The position numbers were made by a program, and so were the translations under genes. A stretch of 64,000 nucleotides of DNA, taken from NCBI RefSeq assembly GCF_001435235.1, contig NZ_AZGB01000015.1, positions 5,117-69,116 of the forward strand, given 5' to 3'. The notes beneath the pieces were generated by a model. That model did no database searches. It was given only the letters and a program-made list of their open reading frames with translations, and had not been told where the DNA came from. The DNA comes from Liquorilactobacillus ghanensis DSM 18630 (GTDB lineage Bacteria; Bacillota; Bacilli; Lactobacillales; Lactobacillaceae). The first letter of the stretch is position 1; each line of letters starts with the position of its first letter. This document shows positions 52,296 to 62,161 of the stretch, one piece after another.

Positions 52296-53699
52296 TCAGT
52301 TCAGCTGCTTTAGATATTTGCAAGCCTGCTGACCAGCTTGCCGGCCAAAAACAACTGTTTCAGCAATTGAGTTACCGCCAAGACGATTGTTGCCATGCAG
52401 GCCGCCAGTAACTTCTCCACCGGCAAACAATCCAAGCAGCGGTGTGCCATTTTCTTTTAGAACTTGCGCTTGGTGATTGATTCGGACTCCACCCATCGTA
52501 TAATGAACAGCTGGAGCAATATGAATTGCCAAAAACGGTCCAACAGAAATATCTCGTTCCATTCCAGTTGTTCGACCAAAATCCGAATCTTGCTGATCAG
52601 CAACTTGTTGATTCCAAGCAATTACTGTTGCAACTAAATTCTTGGGCGCAATTTTAATTTCAGCTGCTAATTGAGCTAATGTCGCCCCATGCTTAACCAA
52701 ACCAATTTGATCATAAAAATCAACTGCCTTAACATGCTGTCGAATACGTGAATCAAAAATCAAGTAGGCACTTTTAGTTGGCAATTGGTTAATTGCATTA
52801 GTAACATTTTTGCGGGTATCCAGTTCATTAACAAATCGTTTGCCATCAGCAGCAACTAAAATTGCGCCTTCACCTCGAACTGCTTCACCAATTAAATAAG
52901 CATGATCAGTCTCTTGTTGAACAGTTGGATGTACCTGAACTTGATCCATATCAATTAAACCACCGCCGACTGCTTGAGCTAATGAAATTCCATCACCCGT
53001 TGCTCCGGGTTGATTAGTTGTTGGATAATCCGCTAAATCCGGTCGAAATTTTTGCAACAACTGGTGACTGGCGCCAAACCCACCAGTTGCTAAAATCACT
53101 GCTGATGCACTAATTTTTTTATTTGTTCCAGTTGGCAGCATAACAGTTACCCCATTAACCGTTCCGTTAGCAGCTTGCAATAATCGATTAACTTGCACAT
53201 TTGTAAACAATGGGATTTTGTTTTCAGCTAGTTTTTTTAACAGGCCGGTTACTAAATATCCACCAATCGGAGCCCTACTACTAGGGCGATGCGTACGTTT
53301 CAAGCTCATCCCACCAGTGATCGTTAAATCATTAAGAACGATCCCTTTGCCGGCTAACCAATCAATAGCAAGAGCTGCATGCGACGTAAAGTAGCGCAGT
53401 AGTTCTTGGTTATTCAATTGTCCGCCACCACGATAAGTGTCTTGATAAAATGCTTGATAACTGTCAATAATGCCCTGTTGCAGCTGAATATCAGTTTCAG
53501 CCGCATTCATTCCAGAAGAAGCTCGGGTTGTATTTCCTCCGATTTTATTCATTTTTTCCAAAATTGCAACATTGGCTCCTAATTCCTTAGCCTGCAATGC
53601 CGCGGCTAAGCCGGTTCCACCAGAACCAATTACTAGTAGATCATAATGATCAGCTAATTTAGACAGCGGTGTTGACTGAAAAATAAATTTTTTTGTCAT
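52296..53699 (-). CDS. frdA: fumarate reductase flavoprotein subunit (soluble, FAD)
   Basis: About 467 residues from the ATG at 53699 (AAAGGAG nine bases upstream; the longer frame overlaps fumC). FAD motif DLLVIGSGGTGLAAALQAKE, substrate-site IGGNTTRASSGMNAAE, the HPT region MDQVQVHPTVQQ and RGEGAILVAADGKRFVNEL, and C-terminal FAGGEVTGGLHGNNRLGGNS. It lacks an FMN-binding or haem domain and any membrane subunit, so the electron donor is unclear. Follows fumC, so malate to fumarate to succinate is the likely path. Confidence 0.9.
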   Translation of the reverse strand: MTKKFIFQSTPLSKLADHYDLLVIGSGGTGLAAALQAKELGANVAILEKMNKIGGNTTRASSGMNAAETDIQLQQGIIDSYQAFYQDTYRGGGQLNNQELLRYFTSHAALAIDWLAGKGIVLNDLTITGGMSLKRTHRPSSRAPIGGYLVTGLLKKLAENKIPLFTNVQVNRLLQAANGTVNGVTVMLPTGTNKKISASAVILATGGFGASHQLLQKFRPDLADYPTTNQPGATGDGISLAQAVGGGLIDMDQVQVHPTVQQETDHAYLIGEAVRGEGAILVAADGKRFVNELDTRKNVTNAINQLPTKSAYLIFDSRIRQHVKAVDFYDQIGLVKHGATLAQLAAEIKIAPKNLVATVIAWNQQVADQQDSDFGRTTGMERDISVGPFLAIHIAPAVHYTMGGVRINHQAQVLKENGTPLLGLFAGGEVTGGLHGNNRLGGNSIAETVVFGRQAGQQACKYLKQLN

Positions 53700-53730
53700 C
53701 GTGTAATTCTCCTTTGCCATTAATGGCAGT

Positions 53731-55116
53731 CTAATCAATATTCGTCATTTTCAAGGGATCCACCCACTCGTCAAACTGGGCAGCAGTCACTTTACCCGAT
53801 TTAATTGCTGCTGCTCGCAGTGTACTGCCGGCTTTATCTGCTGCTTGAGCAATCTTAGCACTGTCATGATAACCAATATGTGGTGATAAAGCCGTAACAA
53901 TCATTAATGAATTGTCAACCAATGACTGCATCCGCTCAGCATTAACTGTCAAGCCGTGAATCATCTTATCAGCAAAACCAATTATTGTGCCCGTCAGTAA
54001 AGCTGCTGATTCTAAGAAAGCATCAATTAGGACAGGTTTGTAGACATTCATTTCAAAATTTCCTTGAGATGAAGCCAAGTCAACAACGACATCATTACCC
54101 ATAACACGAACAGCAGCCATAGTAAGTGCTTCTGCCTGCGTTGGGTTGACCTTTCCCGGCATGATTGAAGAACCCGGCTCATTGGCTGGAATGTTCAATT
54201 CAGCATAACCAGCCCGCGGACCGCTAGCCAAAAAGCGGACATCATTAGCAATTTTCAGCAGATCGGCGGCTAAGGCTTTAAAGACGCCGTGAACTGCATT
54301 CAAACCTGAATGTGCTGCCAAGCCAGCAAACTTATTTGTTTTTGCGGTAAATTTCACACCGTAAACTTGACTCATCTTAACAGCAATGTCCTCTGCAAAA
54401 TGTGGAACAGCATTCAATCCAGTTCCCACAGCTGTTCCGCCAATTGCTAATTCCAGTAAAGTTCCTTCTAATTGTTTCAAATAATGCAGATCATGCTCTA
54501 ACATACTGACCCAGCCACTAATTTCTTGGCCAAATGTCAATGGGGTTGCATCCTGTAAATGCGTTCGACCAATTTTTACTGTTTGCCAATATTTAGCCTG
54601 TTTAGCTTTTAATTCAGCGATTAAGTGAGCCACTGCTTTTTTCAATTCACCAACTGCTTGGCTAGCGGTAATATTCATCGCTGTTGGGAAAATATCATTA
54701 GAACTTTGCCCGCGATTAACATCATCATTGGCTAAAATTTCGATTTGATCATTGATTTGAGCAGCTTTATGAGCTACAACTTCATTAACATTCATATTAG
54801 TTTGCGTACCCGAACCCGTTTGATAAACTTTCAATGGAAAATCTTTTCTTAATTCTATATCTGGTAATGCCAGCAATTGATCAATCGCTGTTACAATCAA
54901 CTCGCTTTTAGCTTGTTCTAAATTTCCTTCTGCTAAATTTGCTTGAGCAGCTGCCTTTTTTAACTGCAGTAACGCTTTAATAATCGGCAATGGCATATAG
55001 TTACCAGTCGGAAAATTATTTCGACTGCGCTCAGTCTGAGGCCCCCACAAAGCTGCTGCAGGAATTTCAACTTCACCCAGTGTATCTGATTCAATCCTAA
55101 AATCTTTTGCTGCCAT
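53731..55116 (-). CDS. fumC: class II fumarase
   Basis: A 461-residue enzyme of the fumarase/aspartase superfamily with the signature GSSIMPGKVNPTQAEAL, GSGTQTNMNVNEV and GRTHLQDATPLTFGQE. FumC interconverts malate and fumarate. First gene of a fumC-frdA pair (31-bp gap); start after ATGAGGAGGC. A Rex-like site lies in its promoter. Confidence 0.94.
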   Translation of the reverse strand: MAAKDFRIESDTLGEVEIPAAALWGPQTERSRNNFPTGNYMPLPIIKALLQLKKAAAQANLAEGNLEQAKSELIVTAIDQLLALPDIELRKDFPLKVYQTGSGTQTNMNVNEVVAHKAAQINDQIEILANDDVNRGQSSNDIFPTAMNITASQAVGELKKAVAHLIAELKAKQAKYWQTVKIGRTHLQDATPLTFGQEISGWVSMLEHDLHYLKQLEGTLLELAIGGTAVGTGLNAVPHFAEDIAVKMSQVYGVKFTAKTNKFAGLAAHSGLNAVHGVFKALAADLLKIANDVRFLASGPRAGYAELNIPANEPGSSIMPGKVNPTQAEALTMAAVRVMGNDVVVDLASSQGNFEMNVYKPVLIDAFLESAALLTGTIIGFADKMIHGLTVNAERMQSLVDNSLMIVTALSPHIGYHDSAKIAQAADKAGSTLRAAAIKSGKVTAAQFDEWVDPLKMTNID

Positions 55117-55131
55117 AATATTGCCTCCTCA

Positions 55132-55164
55132 TATTATATAAATCAATTGTTAAATTAATCACAA
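55132..55164 (-). promoter_or_regulatory. fumC promoter with Rex-like operator
   Basis: On the minus strand TTGTGATTAATTTAACAA (55147-55164) matches the Rex consensus (TTGTGAAnnnnTTCACAA) at all but two fixed positions; TATAAT follows 10 bp closer to the gene. Rex would repress when NADH is low. Confidence 0.65.
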
Positions 55165-55252
55165 TTAATAATATCCTCAAATTCGGTTCATAGTCAACTT
55201 TTATCTAGAAACTCGTTACTTTAGCAACGAGTAGTTCACAACCAAAATGTCT

Positions 55253-55396
55253 ATGTTTGTAATAATTGACAATTTTGCAACAGTAATCATTTTAGGGTTA
55301 GTATTCGGGTATGTATTTTACAAAATAAAAAATTTATGGACAAGTATTATATTGCACGCCGTATGAGATAGCATGATTTTTTTCTTTTTGATATAA
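55253..55396 (+). pseudogene. C-terminal fragment of a CPBP (CAAX-protease-like) membrane protein
   Basis: From 55253: VIILGLVFGYVFYKIKNLWT, SIILHAV, then TGA, then DSMIFFFLI. This is the last conserved block of CPBP/Abi proteases (GYVYYKT..LW..ILHA..DS). The 5' part is missing and a stop interrupts it, so it is dead. Confidence 0.6.
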
Positions 55397-55526
55397 GGTA
55401 ATCGAAAGATGTTCGGTTCACTTTTACGATCTGCCAGATTAACTAATTTAAATGCTGTTTTTTGGAACTCACATGTGCATAGCTAATTTTTCTACCTGCC
55501 AATCCTTTCTTTTGACGACTTTTAAT

Positions 55527-56168
55527 CTATTTGAGAAAGTCCTTTATTAATTCAGCATTTTCAATGACTAGCGTTCTTGTATAAACTTTAGGCTGATCTG
55601 AATTTCTTATTACTTTCCAAATTATTGCCGCTACTTTCATTGGTGAATAATAATTTTTTGAAATTGGATCTTTTCTAAAGGCTCGCACAAAACTGTTCCA
55701 CTGATATGTCTTTTCTTCATCATTATCAAAAGAAATCAATTGAGGATTCTTTAAAACTTTAACCAAGTCAGCTACAGTAGCGTTTATATCAGCGTTCTTT
55801 TCAACCTCTCTCATTTTTGTTCCCATTACTTTACGAAAGGTAAAGTGTTCAACGCCAAAATAATTAGCAAAAAATATTCTAGCTTCTCGATTAAGAGAAA
55901 ATCCAGAATCAAGTAACTTGGTATCTAATGAAATGCTATCAGAAGTTAGCTGTGAAGCTACTTTTCTTCTTGAGTTTCTGATCGGTTTTATTTTTGCAGC
56001 AGCCTTACCATTTAAAAACGCAATAATATATTTAGTTAGTTCCGCTTTAGTACCATATGTAGGCAATCCATATTGGCTACATATATTTTGCAACTCCTTT
56101 TTATACCAATAAAAATTAGAGAATGTCTTGCTATTCATATTTCTACTAAATTTTGGACGCGATGTCAT
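55527..56168 (-). CDS. SAP-domain protein (DUF6434-like)
   Basis: A 213-residue basic protein. Residues about 10-55 form a SAP-like helix pair (YWYKKELQNICSQYGLPTYG, then TKAELTKYIIAFLNG), a DNA/RNA-binding motif; the middle has FSLNREARIFFANYFGVEHF and the end YQWNSFVRAFRKDPISKNYY. The combination is seen in uncharacterised Firmicutes proteins. Start after AAAGGAGAG; single gene. Confidence 0.7.
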   Translation of the reverse strand: MTSRPKFSRNMNSKTFSNFYWYKKELQNICSQYGLPTYGTKAELTKYIIAFLNGKAAAKIKPIRNSRRKVASQLTSDSISLDTKLLDSGFSLNREARIFFANYFGVEHFTFRKVMGTKMREVEKNADINATVADLVKVLKNPQLISFDNDEEKTYQWNSFVRAFRKDPISKNYYSPMKVAAIIWKVIRNSDQPKVYTRTLVIENAELIKDFLK

Positions 56169-56439
56169 ATCTATTCACTCTCCTTTTTTACATATTGCCA
56201 GAAAAATATTTGATAGCTCCATTTGGACAGTTCTAATGAACATTTATCAGTCCTAGCATAACACGAAAACCAGAACAGCCATTAGGGGGATACTTCACAG
56301 AAGCAACTTGTGTTTTATTTTTCGCAAAAATAAGGCTGACACCATGCAGCATCAGCTCAAGTATGAACTTTCAAATTTTAGTTACTATAATAAAATAGCT
56401 ACTAGTTTAATCAGTAGTTTCCCTGTACAATTGAATATT

Positions 56440-56536
56440 GTAGAGAAGTTAAGGCGGTGGCTATTTCCGATTGGAGGTGGTGCTTATGGTGTTAAACCTT
56501 TAAAGCCCATCAATCCTAACGAAAGGAGTAGCCTAA
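56440..56536 (+). promoter_or_regulatory. toxin mRNA 5' leader, copy 2
   Basis: 56440-56463 are identical to the minus-strand leader at 28773-28796. A five-codon leader frame (56486-56503) has the strong site GGAGG; the toxin has its own GAAAGGAG further down. Confidence 0.6.
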
Positions 56537-56641
56537 GTGTCCATTGCGGACGCTTTACAATTAATGCTGGCTTTCGGTACTTTTATCGTGGCCTTGATCG
56601 CATTAGTTGTTGAGCTGATCAAAAGTCAGCAAAAAAAATAG
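56537..56641 (+). CDS. holin-like type I toxin (34 residues)
   Basis: GTG start eight bases after GAAAGGAG. MSIADALQLMLAFGTFIVAL continues to LVVELIKSQQKK: a single membrane helix with the MS.A(D/E)AL start and lysine tail of the putative holin-like toxin family, found in type I systems of lactic acid bacteria. The 3' end overlaps an antisense RNA gene. Confidence 0.78.
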   Translation: MSIADALQLMLAFGTFIVALIALVVELIKSQQKK

Positions 56642-56749
56642 CCGCCTTAGCTTGACAGAGCTAGCGGTTATTTAATAACGTTAAATTATGTCACCGTCTT
56701 AAACGGCTCTACATTGGAAGTCCTGTTCCAGCGGGACTTCCTTTTTCTT
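56640..56749 (-). ncRNA. antitoxin RNA of the type I locus, copy 2
   Basis: Minus strand: extended -10 TGCTATAAT (TATAAT = 56756-56761), hairpin GGAAGTCCCGC / GCGGGACTTCC-type near 56720-56745, the conserved GAGCCGTTTAAGACGGTGAC (56691-56710), and a terminator hairpin AACCGCTAGCTC / GAGCTAAGGCGGC-like ending in T8 at about 56632-56668. It is antisense to the toxin mRNA 3' end. Confidence 0.68.
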
Positions 56750-56886
56750 ACTCATATTATAGCATGAGTATAAGTGACTTTCGACTATTTAAAATCAAAT
56801 TCCTAATAATTCTAATTGTTTAAGCCAAATTTGTCGATTTTCACTGATTAATTTAAAGGATTTCTTTATGATCTACAGACTAAAAA

Positions 56887-58287
56887 TTATAGTAGATCAG
56901 TTAACAATCCAAAAAAAATCGTAACAATTAGTAAATCAGCCGTACCACCTAGACTTAAATTTTTCTGTTTAAAATAAGCAAGTATTTGATTAAAAGTTGA
57001 ACGCCCTGATGCCGTTTTTTCAGCACCAAATTCAAAATATTCATTAATCAATTGATGTGCTTTATTAATTGTTTCTTTACTATAATTAGCTCGCTTGATT
57101 AAATTGCTATCAACAGTATGAAGTGCTAATTGCAATAAAACATTTAACAAACGTTGGTTTAAATCTTGATTTAAAGACACTTTATTTAAATATGGTAATC
57201 CCCATTTTACAATAGTCGGAAAACCTTGCTGAACTTCACCGCGGATTCCTGTCAAACCAAAATCTAAATATTGCTTCTGACCTGCTGTTAAATTTTCAAC
57301 AGGAAGCTGACGTAAATTTTTGAAATCATTTTCAACTAAATCATGACACATATCTCTAACAATTTTTAAAATATTATCAACGTCATCATTATTATTTTGA
57401 TGATAAACATAAGCTGTCGCTGTGACAACAATCCCTAGGGAAAAAATAGCACCTTTATGTGTATTTACACCATTAGTTGCTGTAAACATTTTTTTCTCTG
57501 CCGCTACTCCTAAAGGCCTAATCTCTTTAAAAAGCTCTTGAAGATCTTTTTTTGCAAAATTCCAACCAGCATCAAAACAACTACAAAAATAAGGTCTTAA
57601 ACTTAAAGAACTATCAATAAATGTGAAAATATCCATATCTGGATGCGAATCATGGTTATGTGGATCTACCAACCCCGGTTTAGGATTAACTGTCACTTCA
57701 TACAATAGGCTTTTTTGAGCTAAATCTATTATTTTATCCCGATAGTCACTGTTCTCAGTGATTTGTTGAAAAGTATACCATTTTGATTCAATTGTCTGCT
57801 TTAAATCATCAAGGGTATGTCGTCTCGAACGTGCACATTCTTTAGCGGGGCGCTCACAAATTAAACATCTGCGAACCGGTAGATTTAACTGTTTCCGCGA
57901 AATTGTCCCCTTTCTTGTTAAAACATCAACATCAAATAACCTTCCCAATTTATATGTTTCTTCAAAATTAACACTAAGCAGTTTCAAATCATTACCATTA
58001 CTATTGACAACAATGAATGCCGTTTCCCCTGCTGGATGGCGCCAAACAAATTCATCTGCGAGAAAAAATTTATTTTTGAATAAACTTTTTTTTAATTCAT
58101 TATAGCCGACCGTAAATAGATGATCGATGCTATTATTATATTTAATTTCGCCAGGAATATTCAATTTTACGACTAACAATGCTGCCGTGGGATATTTTTT
58201 TAAAAGCATTTGCTGAAAAGCGACACGTTTATCCTTATCCTGCAAAACATCAGCAATTGATTGTGGCTGACCAGTAGAAAATAACAT
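56887..58287 (-). CDS. citXG: CitX-CitG fusion: apo-citrate lyase phosphoribosyl-dephospho-CoA transferase / triphosphoribosyl-dephospho-CoA synthase
   Basis: A 466-residue two-domain protein. Residues 1-180 are CitX (RRCLICERPAKECARSRRHT at about 139-158); residues 185-466 are CitG (NPKPGLVDPHNHDSHPDMDI, GVNTHKGAIFSLG). CitG makes the prosthetic-group precursor and CitX attaches it to CitD. Fused forms are known, e.g. in Haemophilus. Last gene of the citrate operon, separated from citF by a hairpin. Confidence 0.93.
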   Translation of the reverse strand: MLFSTGQPQSIADVLQDKDKRVAFQQMLLKKYPTAALLVVKLNIPGEIKYNNSIDHLFTVGYNELKKSLFKNKFFLADEFVWRHPAGETAFIVVNSNGNDLKLLSVNFEETYKLGRLFDVDVLTRKGTISRKQLNLPVRRCLICERPAKECARSRRHTLDDLKQTIESKWYTFQQITENSDYRDKIIDLAQKSLLYEVTVNPKPGLVDPHNHDSHPDMDIFTFIDSSLSLRPYFCSCFDAGWNFAKKDLQELFKEIRPLGVAAEKKMFTATNGVNTHKGAIFSLGIVVTATAYVYHQNNNDDVDNILKIVRDMCHDLVENDFKNLRQLPVENLTAGQKQYLDFGLTGIRGEVQQGFPTIVKWGLPYLNKVSLNQDLNQRLLNVLLQLALHTVDSNLIKRANYSKETINKAHQLINEYFEFGAEKTASGRSTFNQILAYFKQKNLSLGGTADLLIVTIFFGLLTDLL

Positions 58288-58318
58288 CCTAAAGTCTCCT
58301 TAATTTTTCATATGTATA

Positions 58319-58352
58319 TAAAAAGCAAAATCAATAAATGACCTTGCTTTTC
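58319..58352 (-). terminator. hairpin between citF and citXG
   Basis: AAAAGCAAGG ... TTGCTTTTTAT on the minus strand: weak terminator that could lower citXG expression relative to citF. Confidence 0.5.
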
Positions 58353-58357
58353 AATTG

Positions 58358-59917
58358 TTAATCTTTGATTTGTTTAACTTGATCAATAATACTACCATCA
58401 CGATACTCAATTAGCGCTACAACCTTATCATGATATTCAAGCTTCTTAGAAGTACCAACTTGTTTTTCAGCTAATTGTTGTAATTCTTCAATTGAGTAAA
58501 GTGGCAATCCCTTAACTTTACTCAAAATAGAAACCAAATCTTTTCGTTTTGGATTAACGGCAATTCCAACTTCAGTGACTAAAACATCAACCGAATCACC
58601 AGGCGTTACCACTGTAGTCACATCCGGTGTTACCGTTGCAATTCTGCCCCTGACTAACGGTGCACAGATAATTGTTAATTTAGCTGTTGCAGCATCTTGA
58701 TGTCCTCCGATAGCCCCACGAATAATACCATCTGATCCAGTCATAACATTAACGTTAAATTTTGTGTCAATTTCAAGTGCACTTAAAATGACAACATCCA
58801 ATTGGTCAACCATAGCTCCTTTATTATCAGCATCTGCATACCAAGAAGCATCAATTTCCTGTTGGTTTGGATTGGAATGCATTGAATCTGCTGCACCCTT
58901 ATCAAAATCCTGCACATCCATTACACGTCTAACCAAACCTTCTTTTAATAGATCAGTCGTTGGTTTAGTAATTCCACCCAAAGCAAATGATGCCTTAACT
59001 CCTGCATCAATCATTGATTGACGTAAATAACGTGTTACTGCTAAAGCTGCACCACCAGAACCTGTTTGGAAAGAAAAATCATTTTTAAAATAAGGTGAAT
59101 TAACAATAACTTTATTAACCATTTCAGCAATTTTTAGTTCTTTAGGATCTTTAGTAAAGCGAGTAGCTCCTGAACCAATTTTATCAGGATCACCAACTTG
59201 ATCAATTTTTACAACATAATCAACCTGTGTTTGTTTGATTGATGCTGGAGTATTTGGATATGGAACAACATTATCGGTAATCAAGACTACTTGATCAGCA
59301 TATTGTGCATCCATCAAGGCATAACCCAATGAACCAAAAACTGCATCACCAAACCGACCGTTAGCATTTCCCAACCGGTCGGCATTAGGAACACCTAGAA
59401 AAGCAACATCAATTTTAATTTCTCCATTTTCAATTGCACGAGCACGTCCACCGTGAGATCGAAAGATAACTGGATTTTCCAAATTACCATGTGAAATAAA
59501 ATCACCTAATGAGCCACGCATCCCAGAACTAGTAATATTAGTAATTGTTCCTTTTTTTATTCCTTCAATGACTAATTCGTTCATAACCCCAGTTAAAGAT
59601 GATGGAGCTAATGTTAAACCTTTAATCCCTAGATCAATAATTATTCTCATCACTTTGTTGAAAACAAAATCACCATTACGAAAATGATGATGGAAGGAAA
59701 TTGTCATACCATCCTTCACTGTTTTTTTCACTACATCTTCCAGTGAATCAACCAACTTATCATTGCCAGTTGAAATTCTCACTTTAGGTGCCACACGCTG
59801 TTTAATTGGATTTCCGATATCTGTTCCCTGAAAAGGTTGATACCCCAACTTATTCATTAAATTTTCATCTAATTGACGATTTACATTATTTTTCAATGTA
59901 GTTTCCCTCCTCATCAA
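58358..59917 (-). CDS. citF: citrate lyase alpha subunit
   Basis: A 519-residue citrate:acetyl-ACP transferase: [57 protein letters not shown] and [17 protein letters not shown]. It swaps acetate for citrate on CitD. Overlaps the citE end by 32 bases; if the second start at MNKLGYQPF-like codons is used the overlap disappears. Confidence 0.95.
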   Translation of the reverse strand: MMRRETTLKNNVNRQLDENLMNKLGYQPFQGTDIGNPIKQRVAPKVRISTGNDKLVDSLEDVVKKTVKDGMTISFHHHFRNGDFVFNKVMRIIIDLGIKGLTLAPSSLTGVMNELVIEGIKKGTITNITSSGMRGSLGDFISHGNLENPVIFRSHGGRARAIENGEIKIDVAFLGVPNADRLGNANGRFGDAVFGSLGYALMDAQYADQVVLITDNVVPYPNTPASIKQTQVDYVVKIDQVGDPDKIGSGATRFTKDPKELKIAEMVNKVIVNSPYFKNDFSFQTGSGGAALAVTRYLRQSMIDAGVKASFALGGITKPTTDLLKEGLVRRVMDVQDFDKGAADSMHSNPNQQEIDASWYADADNKGAMVDQLDVVILSALEIDTKFNVNVMTGSDGIIRGAIGGHQDAATAKLTIICAPLVRGRIATVTPDVTTVVTPGDSVDVLVTEVGIAVNPKRKDLVSILSKVKGLPLYSIEELQQLAEKQVGTSKKLEYHDKVVALIEYRDGSIIDQVKQIKD

Positions 59918-60806
59918 GCAAATTAGATGCCTCAGCTAGTTTGATCACTCGCTGAGCTCTCAAAGCCACTGGTCGATCAACCATTTGACCATTAAGAGAA
60001 ATAACACCAGATCCCTTTACCTTAGCTTCTTTAATTGCATTAATTACCTCTACTGCTTGATTAATTTCTTTCTCACTTGGTTCATAAACTTGATTAACCA
60101 TTGCAATTTGACGTGGATTAACTAATGATTTACCATCAAATCCTAACTGATGAATATGTTTTGTTTCACGATAAAAACCTTCTGTATCGTTCATATCAGT
60201 AAAGACGGTATCAAAAGCAGCAATTCCGGCTGCACGAGCAGCATGTAAAACCATATTTCTGGCAAACTCCAACTCAGTACCATCTGGATAACGATGCGTT
60301 TTCATATCTGTTGTATAATCTTCAGCAGAAAGTGCAATTCCAATCATTCGATTAGATGCAGCTGCAATTTCAGGAGCATTTAAAACACCTTTAGCACTTT
60401 CAATTGCGGCCATTAAATGAATTGAACCTGGCGCAACATTAAATTCTTTTTCAGCTACTGAAACCAACTCTTCCAATTCTTTCATCATAGCTGCTGATTC
60501 TACTTTAGGCAGTCGAATAACATCAACTTTTGCTTTAACCATGGCTTTAATATCTTCTTGATAAAATGGTGTGTCCAATCCATTAATTCGAACTACTTTT
60601 TCTGCTTTACCATAATCAACATGTGTTAATGCCTCATAAACTAAAATTCTAGCAGCATCTTTTTCAGTTAAAGAAACAGCGTCTTCAAGATCGAACATAA
60701 TTGAATCAGCTCCATAAATTCCAGCATCCTTTAGCATTGCTGGATTATTTCCAGGAACAAACATCATTGTCCGACGCAAACGTTCATTATCAATTGCTTG
60801 TGTCAC
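59886..60806 (-). CDS. citE: citrate lyase beta subunit
   Basis: A 306-residue HpcH/HpaI-fold lyase: [40 protein letters not shown], and [20 protein letters not shown]. Cleaves citryl-ACP to oxaloacetate and acetyl-ACP. Directly follows citD. Confidence 0.95.
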   Translation of the reverse strand: MTQAIDNERLRRTMMFVPGNNPAMLKDAGIYGADSIMFDLEDAVSLTEKDAARILVYEALTHVDYGKAEKVVRINGLDTPFYQEDIKAMVKAKVDVIRLPKVESAAMMKELEELVSVAEKEFNVAPGSIHLMAAIESAKGVLNAPEIAAASNRMIGIALSAEDYTTDMKTHRYPDGTELEFARNMVLHAARAAGIAAFDTVFTDMNDTEGFYRETKHIHQLGFDGKSLVNPRQIAMVNQVYEPSEKEINQAVEVINAIKEAKVKGSGVISLNGQMVDRPVALRAQRVIKLAEASNLLDEEGNYIEK

Positions 60807-61100
60807 TTAAATCGCCCTCCAATCTAATTCTTCAGAAGCATTGGTTGCCCGCTGAATAGCAGCAATTGTTCTTGCTTTAATTACACAGTCCAAAGCACCT
60901 TTATCAACTGCTTTGATTTTAGCTTGTGAAATACCAAAGCCCTTTAAAGTTTCTGAAATAGCCTGACATATTTGATCACCAAATTGTTTCTTTACATCTG
61001 ACTCAAGTTCAATTTCAATTCCTTTAGTTCCCTTAGTAATTAAAATTTGAATATCTGATGACTCTAAAGTACCCGCTAAGGCTGTTTTCTTAATTTCCAC
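60807..61100 (-). CDS. citD: citrate lyase gamma subunit (acyl carrier protein)
   Basis: A 97-residue carrier protein with the GTLESSDIQILI segment, where the serine carries the phosphoribosyl-dephospho-CoA group, and DCVIKARTIAAIQRA at the end. Its start overlaps citC by 11 bases. Confidence 0.94.
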   Translation of the reverse strand: MEIKKTALAGTLESSDIQILITKGTKGIEIELESDVKKQFGDQICQAISETLKGFGISQAKIKAVDKGALDCVIKARTIAAIQRATNASEELDWRAI

Positions 61101-62145
61101 GAATTTTCATTCCTTTCTTAATTCTCAATTTTAAAATTGCTGCATTTTCTCTTATAAATTTAAGAGTCGTCTCAGGCACTAATTCGTTTAATTCATTCAA
61201 TTTATTTTGCGCAATTTTTTTTCTAACATTTGAAGCTGAAATTACTTCACCATTCAAAAGTTGACGCCGATTTATAATTTTAACACTAATTTCCGGTGTT
61301 AAAACTTTTTTAAGAATTTTATTGTAAATACTAGTTGTACGCGATAATGGCTCACTTCCTAAATAACGGGTATTAATATGCAGATAGTTTGCAATCCAAT
61401 TTTTAAATACTAAAGCATCCAACGTTGTTTGATATTCAATCAAATCATTAGGCGAATCAAGAAAATAGGCTGGAAAAGTAGCATAACTAACCATATACGA
61501 ACCGCCACTAACAACTTTAACATTACTTAAATGTTGTGTTCCTTGTTTTACCAACTTTAATCTCTCATCCGTAGCAAATAACCCTGCATTGGTTGCAACC
61601 ACAAAAACATATACTAGATCATTTTCCTGAGAGGCCTGTTCAACCAAAAATTTGTGTCCTAAAGTAAAGGGATTAGCATTCATAACGATTGCAGCCGTTT
61701 TTTTCACTGGATTTTCTGTTTGTTTAATATCAGCTAAGTAAGTCGATATATCAGGAAAACCTCGTTCCAAAACTGCTCCAAACTCAGTTACTGCTAATTT
61801 TTTAAAGCCCAAATGTTGGAAACTTGTAACATATTTAGGTTTAGTAAACACAAAAGTATGAAAAATTCCTTTAAGAGCTAATTTTCCAATTAATTCAGAC
61901 ACAATTAAATTAAAATTTGATCCAGTTCCAATTGAATCTGCTGAAACAGCAATATATTTTAAAATATTTCCTGCTAATGAACCAGTTGCTAACAATTTTT
62001 GTTTATCAAAAATTCCAATTGTTAAATCAACTTGGTTAACTTCTTCTTCACTAAAATTGTTAATACCAACATTTTCTAGAAAATTTTTCCATAGAGCAAA
62101 ATCTTCGTTATTCTTCAAATTAAGTTCTTTAGCTTTTCTTACCAT
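61090..62145 (-). CDS. citC: citrate lyase ligase ([citrate (pro-3S)-lyase] ligase)
   Basis: A 351-residue protein: an N-terminal GNAT-like part (KYIAVSADSIGTGSNFNLIV) and a nucleotidyltransferase core with HxGH-type MNANPFTLGHKFLVEQA and a C-terminal ISASNVRKKI. Acetylates the lyase prosthetic group with ATP and acetate. Start behind AGAGTTGGCGTA. Downstream of the broken carrier. Confidence 0.93.
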   Translation of the reverse strand: MVRKAKELNLKNNEDFALWKNFLENVGINNFSEEEVNQVDLTIGIFDKQKLLATGSLAGNILKYIAVSADSIGTGSNFNLIVSELIGKLALKGIFHTFVFTKPKYVTSFQHLGFKKLAVTEFGAVLERGFPDISTYLADIKQTENPVKKTAAIVMNANPFTLGHKFLVEQASQENDLVYVFVVATNAGLFATDERLKLVKQGTQHLSNVKVVSGGSYMVSYATFPAYFLDSPNDLIEYQTTLDALVFKNWIANYLHINTRYLGSEPLSRTTSIYNKILKKVLTPEISVKIINRRQLLNGEVISASNVRKKIAQNKLNELNELVPETTLKFIRENAAILKLRIKKGMKIRGN

Positions 62146-62161
62146 TACGCCAACTCTCTAT

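Noticed and set aside
56308-56613. 101-codon frame over the type I toxin region
   Set aside because: No ribosome site, and it covers the leader and toxin gene in the wrong frame.
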